Of a stretch of DNA of 64,000 nt, positions 30,601 to 39,450 are shown piece by piece. The number at the start of each line of letters is the position of its first letter. The stretch's first letter is position 1. The position numbers were made by a program, and so were the translations under genes. Source of the stretch: Thermomicrobiales bacterium (GTDB lineage Bacteria; Chloroflexota; Chloroflexia; Thermomicrobiales; UBA6265); assembly GCA_041390825.1 (NCBI GenBank), contig JAWKPF010000016.1:1-64000 (forward strand). The letters are read 5' to 3'. The notes under the pieces are model-generated. The model ran no database searches. It was not told the DNA's origin and saw only the letters and a list, made by a program, of their open reading frames with translations.

Positions 30601-31207
30601 GAATGCAATCGGCGCATCCGGTGGCCGTGGCAGCCGGTAGCGGTCAACTGGTCGCGTCGGTTGCAGAGAAATCGGAGCTCAGGTGCGTGCCACTTCCCTT
30701 TCGACTGAACGGCGGGTTCCGTGTTCATCACTATGAACATAAGGAACACGGCATGAATAGCGCCGGAATTTGGAACTACGGGGTTACAAGAACGTTGCGG
30801 GACTATGGAAACTGCCGGGATCGTGCTGAACACCGTGCGAGGATCAGCACAGAAATCCTCACGGCAAGATCGTCGATTTCTGGGGGCATGGGTTGACGAG
30901 CGTCTCTCGCGCGACGCGACGGAGAGAAGCTCGCTGAGTCGAACCCCAGGCTTGCTGGCCTTCTTCCGGGGATGACACTTCTGTGGAACTTCGACCAAAC
31001 CCTGCGTATTGTCGAAAGCGATAGCGTGTGTCGCGCAAACCAGCTACGGCCGGACACGACCAAAACACAGCGAACGACACGGAATTTGACGATGAAATTG
31101 CACACCGCGATCGCCCGGTGTAGCACTGCGATTGCCAGAGCGCGGGTGAAATGTGAAATGGCTCCCAGTCTGTACCGGAGCCGTTTGCGTGCGTCGCTTT
31201 CTGTCAC
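30600..31207 (-). pseudogene. Unassigned broken coding stretch, possible membrane protein
   Basis: Starts plausibly at MTESDARKRLRYRLGAISHF (31207), followed by hydrophobic ALAIAVLHRAIAVCNFIV and VVRCVLVVSG, further down AVRISVLILA and AIHAVFLMFIVM. This could be the N-terminal part of the hydrolase gene that follows, or a separate small membrane protein. Frames change too often to decide. No family recognised. Confidence 0.3.
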
Positions 31208-31234
31208 CGGGCAGTCGCGTGCCGCCTGCCGAAC

Positions 31235-31494
31235 TTAATCCTCGTCCTCGAAGACGGGTATTTCATCGTCCGTCGGAATGTGGGGCGGCGCCTCGGCCTT
31301 TCGCTGATCAGTACGCGATGTATCGCTGGATTTCCTCGTCGGTCAGCGCATGTTCCTTGCCCTGTTCGAATGCGCTGAGTTGCGAGGCTTTGATACCGCC
31401 GATTGCTTTCGCAGCTTCCTCCAGGCCAATATGCATCGACATGCACTTCCAAAATTGGGCATAGCCCGGATTGCGCGGCTTCGGTCATTTCCAT
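31235..31494 (-). pseudogene. Small HTH-like protein with acidic tail, frame-broken
   Basis: Starts MEMTEA at 31494 after GAGGAA. Joined frames read CMSMHIGLEEAAKAIGG, IKASQLSAFEQGKEHAL, TDEEIQRYIAY and APPHIPTDDEIPVFEDED, ending TAA 31235. The LEEAAKAIGGIKASQLSAFEQG segment resembles an XRE-type helix-turn-helix. About 86 residues. The start overlaps the DUF917 3' end, so it is likely co-transcribed with it. A shorter end at TGA 31308 is the literal reading. Confidence 0.5.
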
Positions 31495-32754
31495 CTCGTC
31501 GTTCCTCGAATAGTTCGTGGGCTTGGCACAATTGGCGTGCTCGTACCGTTGTCCAGCGTACCACGCCCGGGAGCGGCATCTCGCGCGCGATGCCCTGTGC
31601 TCCATGGCAGCGTCCAGGTCGAACGCTCTCCCGGCCAGTTCGCGAAACACCCTGGCAGCAACCATATTCGACATCCCGGTAGCCAAACGCCGCTGGGCCG
31701 ACAAAACGCAGGGCAGCTGCGCTCTTGAGCGCTCACGGCGCAAGATCTCGACGACCTCGATGCGCAAACCATACCGGAGGGAGTTCGGTTGTGATCGGCT
31801 CCGGCAGACTCCGCATCCTACGATGCAGATCAAGTCGGGCACGACCGCAAGCACCTGACCGGGTACGTCCGCGCGATCAAGATTCTCGTTCTGGAAGTCG
31901 ATCTTGAGGGTTTCTCCGTCGTTTGGGCCGATTCCTTCGAAAAAGGCTCTCGCGCAAATCCACCCACGGGCGACGATCGACATCGATGATCTTGCCGCGG
32001 AAGAGCCGTTGTACAACCACCTCAGGACGGCATCGACGGCATTGGTGTGGGCGGCGCGCGCGCTCAACGCCGCTTCGCCGATCTCGATTGCCAGCGTAAT
32101 GGTGTCGCCGGGGATGAGCACCCGCTTCATGTCTTGACCGCTCATGGCCGGCCCCGCTGCACCGCTGAACCACCCATTTGCACGGTCACGGTACGCGCAT
32201 AGCGGCTTCAATGTGAGCGGATCGCCGAGATTGTCGAAGATGGCTACATGGCCGCGTGGATCGGAGATCACCACCGGAGTCGGCTCGATGCCGTAGATCA
32301 TGAAGGTGTCCATCTGCAGCTCGGGAAAGGCACGGCCCATTCCGTCGCCGTCCACCACCGGCACAGATTCGCGCCTGGGCGGCGACGATCATAGGCGACA
32401 TGCTGTTCGAACCGCCCGATCTCCGCACAGGTGACATGGGTGATCGGGCGCCCGAGGTGCCTTTCAAGCGCGCGCAACGGACCAAACTCCTCACCCTGCT
32501 TGAGGCGCTCATTGCGGCCTACTGGCGCTCCGATCGAGCCAACCGTCGTCACCGAGTGCGTCATCCGGCACGTCGGAAGCGGAGATAACCTCGATCGTCT
32601 TGCCTTGCTCGAGGAGACTTCGTGCTTGCAGCTTGCCGAGATAGGGATTGCCGCCGCCAGTGCCAAGAATGCCGGCGCCTGGTGCGAGGCGTTCGAGATC
32701 GTCACGGTCGATGGTGCGCGCCACAAGACTTCCATTCTGATGAGAGATGAACAT
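31485..32754 (-). pseudogene. DUF917 (S-Me-THD) family protein, frame-broken
   Basis: Family of about 360-400 residues with a domain named after S-methyl thiohydantoin desulfurase; found near hydantoin and nucleoside metabolism genes. Reads TIDRDDLERLAPGAGILGTG, GNPYLGKLQARSLLEQGKTI, TTVGSIGAP, LERHLGRPITHVTCAEIG, then a long intact block PVVDGDGMGRAFPELQMDTF, PTPVVISDPRGHVAIFDN, AVDAVLRW, FFEGIGPNDGETLKIDFQNE, PDLICIV, LRYGLRIEVVEI. The conserved GTGGG and VDGDGMGRAFPE stretches place it firmly. ATG at about 32754. Divergent from the Nudix gene. Confidence 0.78.
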
Positions 32755-32818
32755 GGACCGTCGGGCCCTTCGTCTCCGCAGCATAGCAACCGGGTGATGG
32801 TGCACCATTGCCATCATC

Positions 32819-33331
32819 ATGGACGGAGAGGCGATGCGCTGCCATCGATGCGGCGGATTGACCGAGGAGCGATTGACCGACGGGCGGACACGCCCAGTCT
32901 GCCGTGCCTGCGGGCTTGTGATCTCTACGATCCCGAAGCTGGCAGTTGCGGTCGTTCTGGAACGGGATGGCAAGGTGTTGCTGGGGAAGCGCGGTCGGGC
33001 GCGCGCGCCGCCAGGAAGTGGGCTTCCCGGCTGGGTTTGTCGAACGGGAGAGCGGTCCGAGGATGCCGCTGTCCGCGAAGTGCGCGAGGAGACCGGGTAC
33101 TCGATCGAGCTTGGACCGCTAATCTCCTGATATCCTCGCCGGATCGCCGTCATATACAGGGTCGTCTCTGGCGCGAGGCTCAGCCGACGATGATTCAGAC
33201 TCGGTTGGTTTCCCACGGACGCCCTTCCGATCTCGCGTTTCGACATGACATCGATATCCCTGGAGCAGCTCGATCTGAGAGATCGGTCGCGAGCGTTGCG
33301 TCAGTCACACGGTGCGTCTCACTTCCCATGA
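32819..33331 (+). pseudogene. Nudix hydrolase with N-terminal zinc ribbon, frame-broken
   Basis: Hydrolyses nucleoside diphosphates linked to other groups; proteins with this zinc ribbon resemble NADH pyrophosphatase relatives. Residues start MRCHRCGG and later CRACG (two CxxC), then IPKLAVAVVLERDGKVLLGK. The Nudix box is split by one shift: GFVERGE then EDAAVREVREETGYSIELG. The end runs DLAFRHDIDI, LDLRDRSRALRQSHGASHFP with TGA at 33331. About 170 residues. Start at ATG 32819 or 32834. Confidence 0.75.
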
Positions 33332-33409
33332 TGCAGGACGCATGACCCATCCTGTTACTTCAAACCTGTGTATTTCCGGCGGTTTTTGACCGGTTAGGAA
33401 GAGGAACCA

Positions 33410-33844
33410 ATGCAACTCTCTGGGGAATATGCCTTCGATGCCCCGCGTCAAGTCGTTTGGGATTTTCTGATGGATCCGGCCGTGCTGGAGGCCTGTCTGC
33501 CCGGCGCCGGGGGATGACCGAGTCGGTCCGAACGAGTACGCCACCATGAAGGTGGGAATCGCGATGATCAAGGGCACCTTCACCGGAAGGTGAAGATTCT
33601 CGACAAGGTGGAGCCGACGTCCTATCGCATGGAAGTCGAGGAGCGGTCCGCAGGGCCAGGTCTCGGGATCTGGCACGCTCGAGCTGATCATGCAGGACGA
33701 GCAGACCACCGTGCGATTAACGGCGATGCCAACATTCGCGGCTTTCGATCGCCCGCGTGGGCGCTGCATGATCCAGCCGGCTGCCCGGCAGATCGTTGGC
33801 CAGTTTTCAGTTGTCTCGAATCGAAGGCGAGCGCGGCGAAGTAG
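33410..33844 (+). pseudogene. CoxG-like SRPBCC family protein, frame-broken
   Basis: Carbon monoxide dehydrogenase subunit G family (START-like ligand fold), in aerobic CODH loci linked to membrane anchoring; no CODH genes are near. ATG 33410 after GAGGAACC: MQLSGEYAFDAPRQVVWDFL, MDPAVLEACLPGA, ATMKVGIAMIKGTF, VKILDKVEPTSYRMEVE, GTLELIMQDEQTTVRLT, QPAARQIVGQF and LESKASAAK, TAG 33844. About 150 residues, as expected. Confidence 0.78.
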
Positions 33845-33875
33845 TCTTTCCTGCTCTCACGCCAGAGGCCGCAGC

Positions 33876-34129
33876 ATGCCGGATAACATCCTGACGCTCA
33901 TCAGCTATCTGTTCAACGCGCTTACGCTGATTGTCATCGCGCGGAAACGCTGCTCCTGGTCGGTCAGGATGCGATCTCCCGTCGGGCGAATTCTGGTCGA
34001 TATCACCGAGCCCTTTCTGGGGCCGATTCGCCGGGCGTTGCCCTCGATGGGTGGCATCGTTTCTCGCCGATCATCCTGATCATCCTGCTGCAATTCATCG
34101 AGCAGTTCATCTTCCGTCAATTCGCCTGA
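33876..34129 (+). pseudogene. YggT family membrane protein, frame-broken
   Basis: Two-helix membrane protein family, role in membrane organisation or division proposed elsewhere. MPDNILTLISYLFNALTLIV (helix 1), SPVGRILVDITEPFLGPIRR, ALPSMGGI, then in another frame SPIILIILLQFIEQFIFRQF (helix 2), TGA 34129. The TEPFLGPIRR motif is diagnostic. About 85 residues. A perfect 10-bp hairpin follows. Confidence 0.78.
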
Positions 34130-34138
34130 CATCGTGTG

Positions 34139-34163
34139 GAACCGGGGCATGGGGCCCCGGTTC
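34139..34163 (+). terminator. Perfect 10-bp hairpin after yggT
   Basis: GAACCGGGGC and GCCCCGGTTC pair exactly around a five-base loop, nine bases after the yggT stop. No T-run follows, so termination may be partial. Confidence 0.6.
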
Positions 34164-34202
34164 TGTCGTGTTCGACGATGCCGTATACCCAGCTGGAGTT
34201 CC

Positions 34203-35566
34203 ATGACCGCTGTCAGTTAGCGCCTATTTTGCCGAGCAGGAGGAGGCGAATCTCGAAGAGCTCTACGACTTCCTGCGCATTCGAGTGTGAGCGCACTGCC
34301 GGAGAACGCCGGCGATGTGCGCCCCGCGCCGGAATGGGTGGCCGCGCATGAAAACAGCAGGCATCCCTGGTCGAGGTGCTGGAAACCGGCGGTCACCCGC
34401 TCGTCTATGGCAGGTGGCATGTCGATGACGGCAAACCAACCGCGCTGATCTATGCCACTACGATGTCCAGCCGCCGGTGATCCGATCGATCTCTGGGAGA
34501 CGCCTCCCTTCGAACCAGCCGTGCGCGACGGCAAGATCTGCCCGTGGTTCTGGCGATGACAAGGCCGGTCTTTACATCACGCTGCTGGCGATCGAGGCGT
34601 TCGCCAGGAAGCACGGCCAACCGCCAATCAACCTCTCGTCTTCTTCTACGAAGGGGAGGAAGAGATTGGCAGCCATCGATCTCGCCCTATCTGACCGCGC
34701 ACTGCCGACAGGTTCGCCGCGGATGTCGTCTTCAGCGCCGATGGCATGATGTGGGGGTGAGGATCAGTATTCCCTCATCCTCTCGTCAAAGGAGTATGGC
34801 CGGCGGTCAGATCGACATCATCACCGCAGATTCGGACGCGCATTCCGGCATCTACGGCGGTGGTGTTGCCAATACCGCCCGCGTCACCGCCCGCATCGCC
34901 TCGTCGTTCCGGTACCAACGGCAAGGTGGCGGTCGAAGGTTTCTATGACAAGGTCTTGCCCATCACCGAGCAGGAAGCTGCCGATATCGAGAACGTTCCG
35001 TTCGACCGAGAAGCGTTCCTCGGCTCGATCGGCGTCACGGTGCCCACCGGCGAGGCAGACTACACCACGCTCGAGCGTCTCTGGATGCACCCACAATCGA
35101 TATCGGCGGCATCTGGAGCGGTTTCCGGGGTGCGGGCTCAAAGATGTCACTCCGGCGCAGGGCACGTCAAAATCACCTGTCGCCTGGTGCCCGATCAAGA
35201 CCCCGACGAGATCAACGATCTGATTCGGCTGCATGTCGAGCAACACCTGCCAGTAGGAGCGCGAGCCGAATTCCAGCCTCAAGACGGGCACCGCGCGAGC
35301 CGTTCTCGATTTCGCGCGACAACCCATACATGGTGGCCGCCGCCGAGACGTTGACCGAGATCGGTGGGAAGGACGTGGTCTACGTTCGCACGGGCGGCAC
35401 ATTCCCCATTGCCGAAGTGTTCAAGCATCACCTCGGCGCGGAGATGGTCTTCTATGCGTTCAGCCTGGAGACCCTGCAGCGCCCATGCGCCGAACGAGTT
35501 CTTCCGGATCGAAGACTTCCGCAACGGCACTATTGCCACAGTGGCCTGGAGCGGTTGGCGAAGTAG
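34203..35566 (+). pseudogene. M20 family dipeptidase, frame-broken
   Basis: Zinc metallopeptidase of the PepV/CNDP type, cytoplasmic. MTAV at 34203, then AYFAEQEEANLEELYDFL, IPSVSALPENAGD, LVEVLETGGHPLVYG, the zinc site HYDVQPP (in YGHYDVQP context), ARGSGDDKAGLYITLLAIE, FFYEGEEEIGSH-type ligand region, SSKGMAGGQIDIITADSD, AHSGIYGGGVANTA, VTVPTGEADYTTLERLWMHP, GHVKITCRLVPDQDPDEI, DNPYMVAAAETLTEIGGKD, VVYVRTGGTFPIAEVFKHHL and FFRIEDFRNGTIA; TAG 35566. About 450 residues. Substrate not predictable. Heptad repeats start 12 bases after the stop. Confidence 0.85.
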
Positions 35567-35578
35567 GACGAGATTCTT

Positions 35579-35620
35579 GGTCCAGAGTCCAGAGTTCAGA
35601 GTCCAGGTCCAGGGTCTGGA
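35579..35620 (+). repeat. AGTCCAG heptad repeats after the dipeptidase gene
   Basis: About six degenerate copies of AGTCCAG/GTCCAGG in tandem, mostly at 7-base spacing, starting 12 bases past the stop of the M20 gene. Different unit from the other heptad elements but similar placement. Confidence 0.6.
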
Positions 35621-35654
35621 GCTGAGAGAGAAGGGCTCTGGGGCTCGAACCGAA

Positions 35655-36079
35655 CTACGGCTTGATGTAGCGGAAGCCCTGGTTCATGGCTGGATCAGGG
35701 CAACGACTCCGCCGAGATCGGTCTTGGCCCAGGATGGAATCTCGCCGATGTCGATCTTGTGCTCTTTGAGCGCGTTCGGACAGACGTAGACCTCGACGCC
35801 CTTTTCGGTCAGCTCACCCAAATGCGCGCTCGGGTCGTTGTCACTGGCAAGCGTGTACACCGAGCTTCCGTCACCGACCCGCAGACTCGCCGCCGGCCAT
35901 TCTGCGGTCAGGTTGTCGAGATTGGACAGGACGCGAACCCAGTCCTGCTCCTGCGCGGCATGCAGCACGACTTTGAAATCGCTGGGCACATCAGGGATCA
36001 CGAGGGCGTTGGCGTGGCATCCTGACCAATGCGCCGGAATGACCGAGCGCTCCAATGGCGGTAAATATTGCTCCTTCAA
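35655..36079 (-). CDS. DsrE-like family protein (one frameshift near 3' end)
   Basis: DsrE/DsrF-like fold, small proteins linked to sulfur relay or of unknown role. Reads VPSDFKVVLHAAQEQDWVRV, LSNLDNLTAEWPAASLRV, SSVYTLASDNDPSAHLGELT, EKGVEVYVCPNALKEHKIDI, IPSWAKTDLGGVVALIQ. The literal stop is at 35684, but one base gives AMNQGFRYIKP, TAG 35655, which matches family ends. The single Cys in VCPNAL occupies the usual DsrE position. The N-terminus is doubtful: GTG at 35989 or 36001 may be the true start, since upstream residues are not family-like. Confidence 0.65.
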
Positions 36080-36189
36080 GGCCGTTCGGCGATTGACAGG
36101 ATCTCTGAACGAATTCGCATTGCAGGGCCCTCCACGATGTTCGCTGTCACCAGGTTCGCAGCGTCAGTATGCGGCGTGAGGGACACGCT

Positions 36190-38049
36190 TGCTAAAGCGA
36201 TGGAACCGGCAGCGTCTTGCAGGGGGATACCAACCAGTTCCATCAGCTTGAGCGCATTGGTCGTGGTGGCGGGCGAAGGGTGTAGTCGAAGGTCATGTCC
36301 ATTTGCCCGTCACGTTCGAACGGAACTTTCCCGCGAAATGAACTTCTTGCGCAGAGTCGGCGAGAGCTCACTGGCGAGCAAGAGATCGAGATCGATGCGT
36401 GGACACCGCACCTATCGCCGCGCTCGATGAGCAGCGAGATGATCCGGCAGGCCGCGATCTGCCGCTCCGCTGTGTTGGTGCCAGAGAGGATCATCGAGCA
36501 GGAAACAGATGATGCGTCCGTCTGGTTGCTCCGTTTGCGATGCGTCGACGATCTGTTTCAGACGCAAGGGCTCGGCCATGTAGTAGGAGACACCCATTTC
36601 CAGCGAATCGACGATGCGTACACTGGTCCAGAGCGAAATCGGTGGCAGTGAGGAAGTGTCTGCGCGCAAGCGGGAGCGCCAGCGTTGGCGAGCACCGAAT
36701 CGATCGATCGAGCGTAGCAGGGTGCTCTTGCCTGACATGTTCGAGCCGGTCACGAAGAGAAACGATCCTGGGGGGCCCACGGTGACATCGTTGCAAGCCA
36801 GCGATTCGCGGGAATCAGCGGATGCCCGAGCTGGGTCGCGGCGATACGATCGTGCGTCTCCGGAGACATCGGGATAGACCCATTCCGGGTTGTCATGCGC
36901 CAGGTTGGCGAGCGCGCCGAAGCGCCTCGTACCAGCCGATCGCTTCCAGCCAATGGGGGACGTGCGCTCCGTAAGTTTCCCGCCAGCGCTCCAATCGGTC
37001 GTAGAAATGGACATCCCAGGCGCAGGCGAATTGCAGAACGTAACTTTGGAGTGAGGCCGCGTGGCACGCAGATGAAAGGATCTGCGCGAGCTGGCGCGCG
37101 CCTGGGACGAGGAAACTCCGTCCGTCCGGAGAGGCGCATCGATCTCCCGGAGCAGTTCGGCTTGCCGTTGCTTGCCGTCCAGCAGTTCCAGCAACCCGGC
37201 ATAGGCACGGATAGCGCTCCCATGCTCCATGGCGGCATCCATCTGCCGGCCGACCTTGTGATGCAACGCGGTTGCAATCACGAGATTGGCCATGAGCGGT
37301 ATCGCCAGCCAGCCTGAATCGACCTGGCCGGCAATCGCAAGCGCAAGCACCAGTATTGCTGCCAGCACGCTCGATCGGGCGAGCCAGGTCAGAAGCGGCA
37401 GGCGTGTTCCCGGGGCGCGCAGCCAATCGAGAAATGCCGCGGTGTTGTCATCGTCGATCTCGCCCAGCAGAGCCCGCTGCTGCAACTCCTGTAGCCAGGG
37501 AAGATCCTGCGAGAGCTCGCGCACCGCTTCCTGACGGGAGGGAATCTCATGCGGTGGGGCGGGATCCAGTAGCCAGCCGGTCAGGCGTTCGCCCCCCATG
37601 GTGGTGCCGGTGGTGTCGAGCAATTGGAGCAGCGAGGCCTTCCCGACGATGTCCAGGTCGCCCGCATAAGGGTGCGTGGCTGGTACGGTGACAGAGTCGG
37701 GCTCTGGCAGGTTGCTCCAGTCGCGTTGTTGCCGCGCGACGCCGTAACGATTGACGAGCGCCAGTGTGGAAGCGCGCATCCATTCGACGGTCAGTTGGCG
37801 GTACCGGCGGACGAGCAAAGCGAGCAGGATGCCAGCCACCACGGCAGCTGGCACGGCCCAGAGCTCGCTCGTGAAGACCCAATAGAGCGCCGCGGCAATC
37901 AGCGCCCCGCCGGCCACCAACCGAAGGTTGCTGATGCGGCGTCGCTGCTGTTCGAGCAGGTCAGCATCGTGCTGCCAACGCGCGGCACGCTCGGCGTAGC
38001 CGCGTTCGATGGCCGACTGGGGTTCAGGATCGATCGGGAGGTCGCTCAG
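36190..38049 (-). CDS. Membrane-anchored MutS-like ATPase (frameshifted)
   Basis: MutS-related family with two membrane helices, distinct from mismatch-repair MutS; function unknown. Two helices in LRLVAGGALIAAALYWVF and AAVVAGILLALLV, then ATHPYAGDLDIVGKASLLQL, LDTTGTTMGGERLTGWLLDP, QEAVRELSQDLPWLQELQQR, two more hydrophobic stretches, DNPEWVYPDV, and Walker A VTGSNMSGKSTLLRS, then VDSLEMGVSYYMAEPLRLKQ and FLLDD with the ABC-like tail TNTAERQIAACRIISLLIE. Frame changes near 37100, 36900, 36680 and 36450. No ATG/GTG opens the upstream part; CTG 38049 (CTGA overlap with the NYN stop) fits best. GTG 37920 is the first ordinary start. Confidence 0.72.
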
Positions 38050-38963
38050 CGAAACTGCTCGGTCGTCAAACGCGCGTCGCTATCTGGGCGCTCGGCGTGC
38101 GAAATTCCGTTGGTCGAGGATGGATCGAGGTCGACCGGCTGATGATTGGGGAACCCCGGAAGCGCCTGTTGCACGAGCGGATGCTCGGCATTGAGCTCGG
38201 TTGTGACCAGTTCCTGGTTTTGTCCGTTGAGGGTTTGCCGTTTGGTCAGGATTCCCTTGCGCAGGAACTCCATGACCTTGGCTTCGATGTGTTCTGACGG
38301 GAGCACGCTGCGATCGAGGAATCGCCACAGCGTCCGGCTCATGTGGCTTTGCGTGGGAACGAAACCATCATGGAGCTGCCGGACATATCGGTCGACTGCC
38401 TGAATGACCTCGATGTCGATGTCCGGCGAATCCGGCATCAGAATCTCGTCTTCCTCGCCGGCGGCAGCCACCAGGTCGGGACTGATCGACCCGGGCACAC
38501 CGCAGATCACCACCCGCCGGCCCAACCGATTGCGCAGCGTGGTCACGACGCGGATGAAATCCTTGTCGCCGGTGAAGAGGAGGAAGGTCTTGATATCGGG
38601 TCGCGCCAAGGCAGTGTTGATGATGTCGAGCGCGAAGTTCAGGTCGGAACGAGAGACGATCTTCTCACGACCGTGCTGATCGGTCGTGCGTTTGGCGGGA
38701 TAGTGCTGCGCTTCGAACCCGGCGACGTCGAGCCGATTGCGGCTTTGTTGGGGATGCTGGTCGAAATCGGCATAGGCGCGCGCAACTGCCATCAGACCGT
38801 AGCTGAGCGCTTTGTCACGCCAGACAATGGGATCTGGCTCACGCCCGAACGCGTTGATTGTCGAGTAGCGGATGTTTTCGAAGTCGACGAACGCGGCGAC
38901 CTCTGCCGCCTGCACGCCGAGGGGTGTTTGATCAGACATTTGACCGACTGGGTCGATCATCAC
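38046..38963 (-). CDS. NYN domain protein (PIN-like nuclease fold)
   Basis: LabA/DUF88-type protein; the NYN domain is a predicted metal-dependent RNase. About 305 residues. Catalytic-type acids appear in VAAFVDFENIRYS and LLFTGDKDFIRVV, with RSDLNFALDIINTA between and VVICGVPGSISPDLVAAA after. The C-terminal 130 residues (SRTLWRFLDRSVLPSEHIEA, EFLRKGILTKR) look like a winged-helix or OST-HTH-type domain. MM start at 38963 with GAGAGGA upstream. Intact frame. The stop overlaps the putative CTG start of the MutS-like gene, so they are probably one operon. Confidence 0.85.
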   Translation of the reverse strand: MMIDPVGQMSDQTPLGVQAAEVAAFVDFENIRYSTINAFGREPDPIVWRDKALSYGLMAVARAYADFDQHPQQSRNRLDVAGFEAQHYPAKRTTDQHGREKIVSRSDLNFALDIINTALARPDIKTFLLFTGDKDFIRVVTTLRNRLGRRVVICGVPGSISPDLVAAAGEEDEILMPDSPDIDIEVIQAVDRYVRQLHDGFVPTQSHMSRTLWRFLDRSVLPSEHIEAKVMEFLRKGILTKRQTLNGQNQELVTTELNAEHPLVQQALPGFPNHQPVDLDPSSTNGISHAERPDSDARLTTEQFR

Positions 38964-39214
38964 CGAGGTCCTCTCGAGACGACCAACGGTTATGCAGTCT
39001 GGCTGTCCGCTCGCTTCGGGATCGTAAGGAGAAATCCAGTGCAGTGACGCTTCGTAGTCCTGCTTGTATACCCGAACGCACCCTTCGAACCGCCATTAAC
39101 AGCTTTAACCACTGAGCTCATGAATAACGAAATGCCGACGACCAGCTCATATATCGACGTATTGCTGACCGTATGGGCAGTCTAGCACGCAACGAACATG
39201 CTGGGAAAGAAATG

Positions 39215-39450
39215 GGGGAGAGAGGCAATGGGCAAAAGGCAATGGGCAATGGGCAACAGGCAACAGGCAAAAGGAAAGGGGCAGGAGCATTGGGCAACAG
39301 GAGACTGGCAACTGACGACCGACAACTGGCAACTGACCTCAGGCAACCCTGGGTTGCCTGATTCTCAACGATCGCCTACGTTTTCTGCGTGCCGCGTGCC
39401 GCGTGCCGCGTGCCGCGTGCCGCGTGCCGCGTGCTGCGTGCCGCGTGCTA
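39215..39450. repeat. Composite heptad-repeat element, copy 2
   Basis: Same order as copy 1 at 13318-13560: GGCAATG/GGCAACA heptads (39223-39300), GACTGGCAACTGACGACC, a perfect GGCAACC/GGTTGCC hairpin (about 39343-39359), CAACGATCGCCTACGTTTT, and about nine GCGTGCC heptads (39387-39450) ending GCGTGCTA. The last CTA is the complement of the TAG stop of the ROK kinase gene. Upstream, 38964-39214 holds no gene I can support. Confidence 0.85.

Noticed and set aside
3400..35600. A genuine pseudogene island or decaying mobile element
   Set aside because: No transposase, integrase, phage gene or flanking repeat is seen, and housekeeping genes with intact active-site motifs are equally affected. 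Sequence error explains it better.
39080..39135. tRNA-like piece on the minus strand (AGCTCAGTGGTTAAAGC followed by GGTTCGAA)
   Set aside because: It resembles a D-arm and T-loop, but only about ten bases separate them, there is no room for an anticodon arm, and the bases around TTCGAA do not form a T stem.
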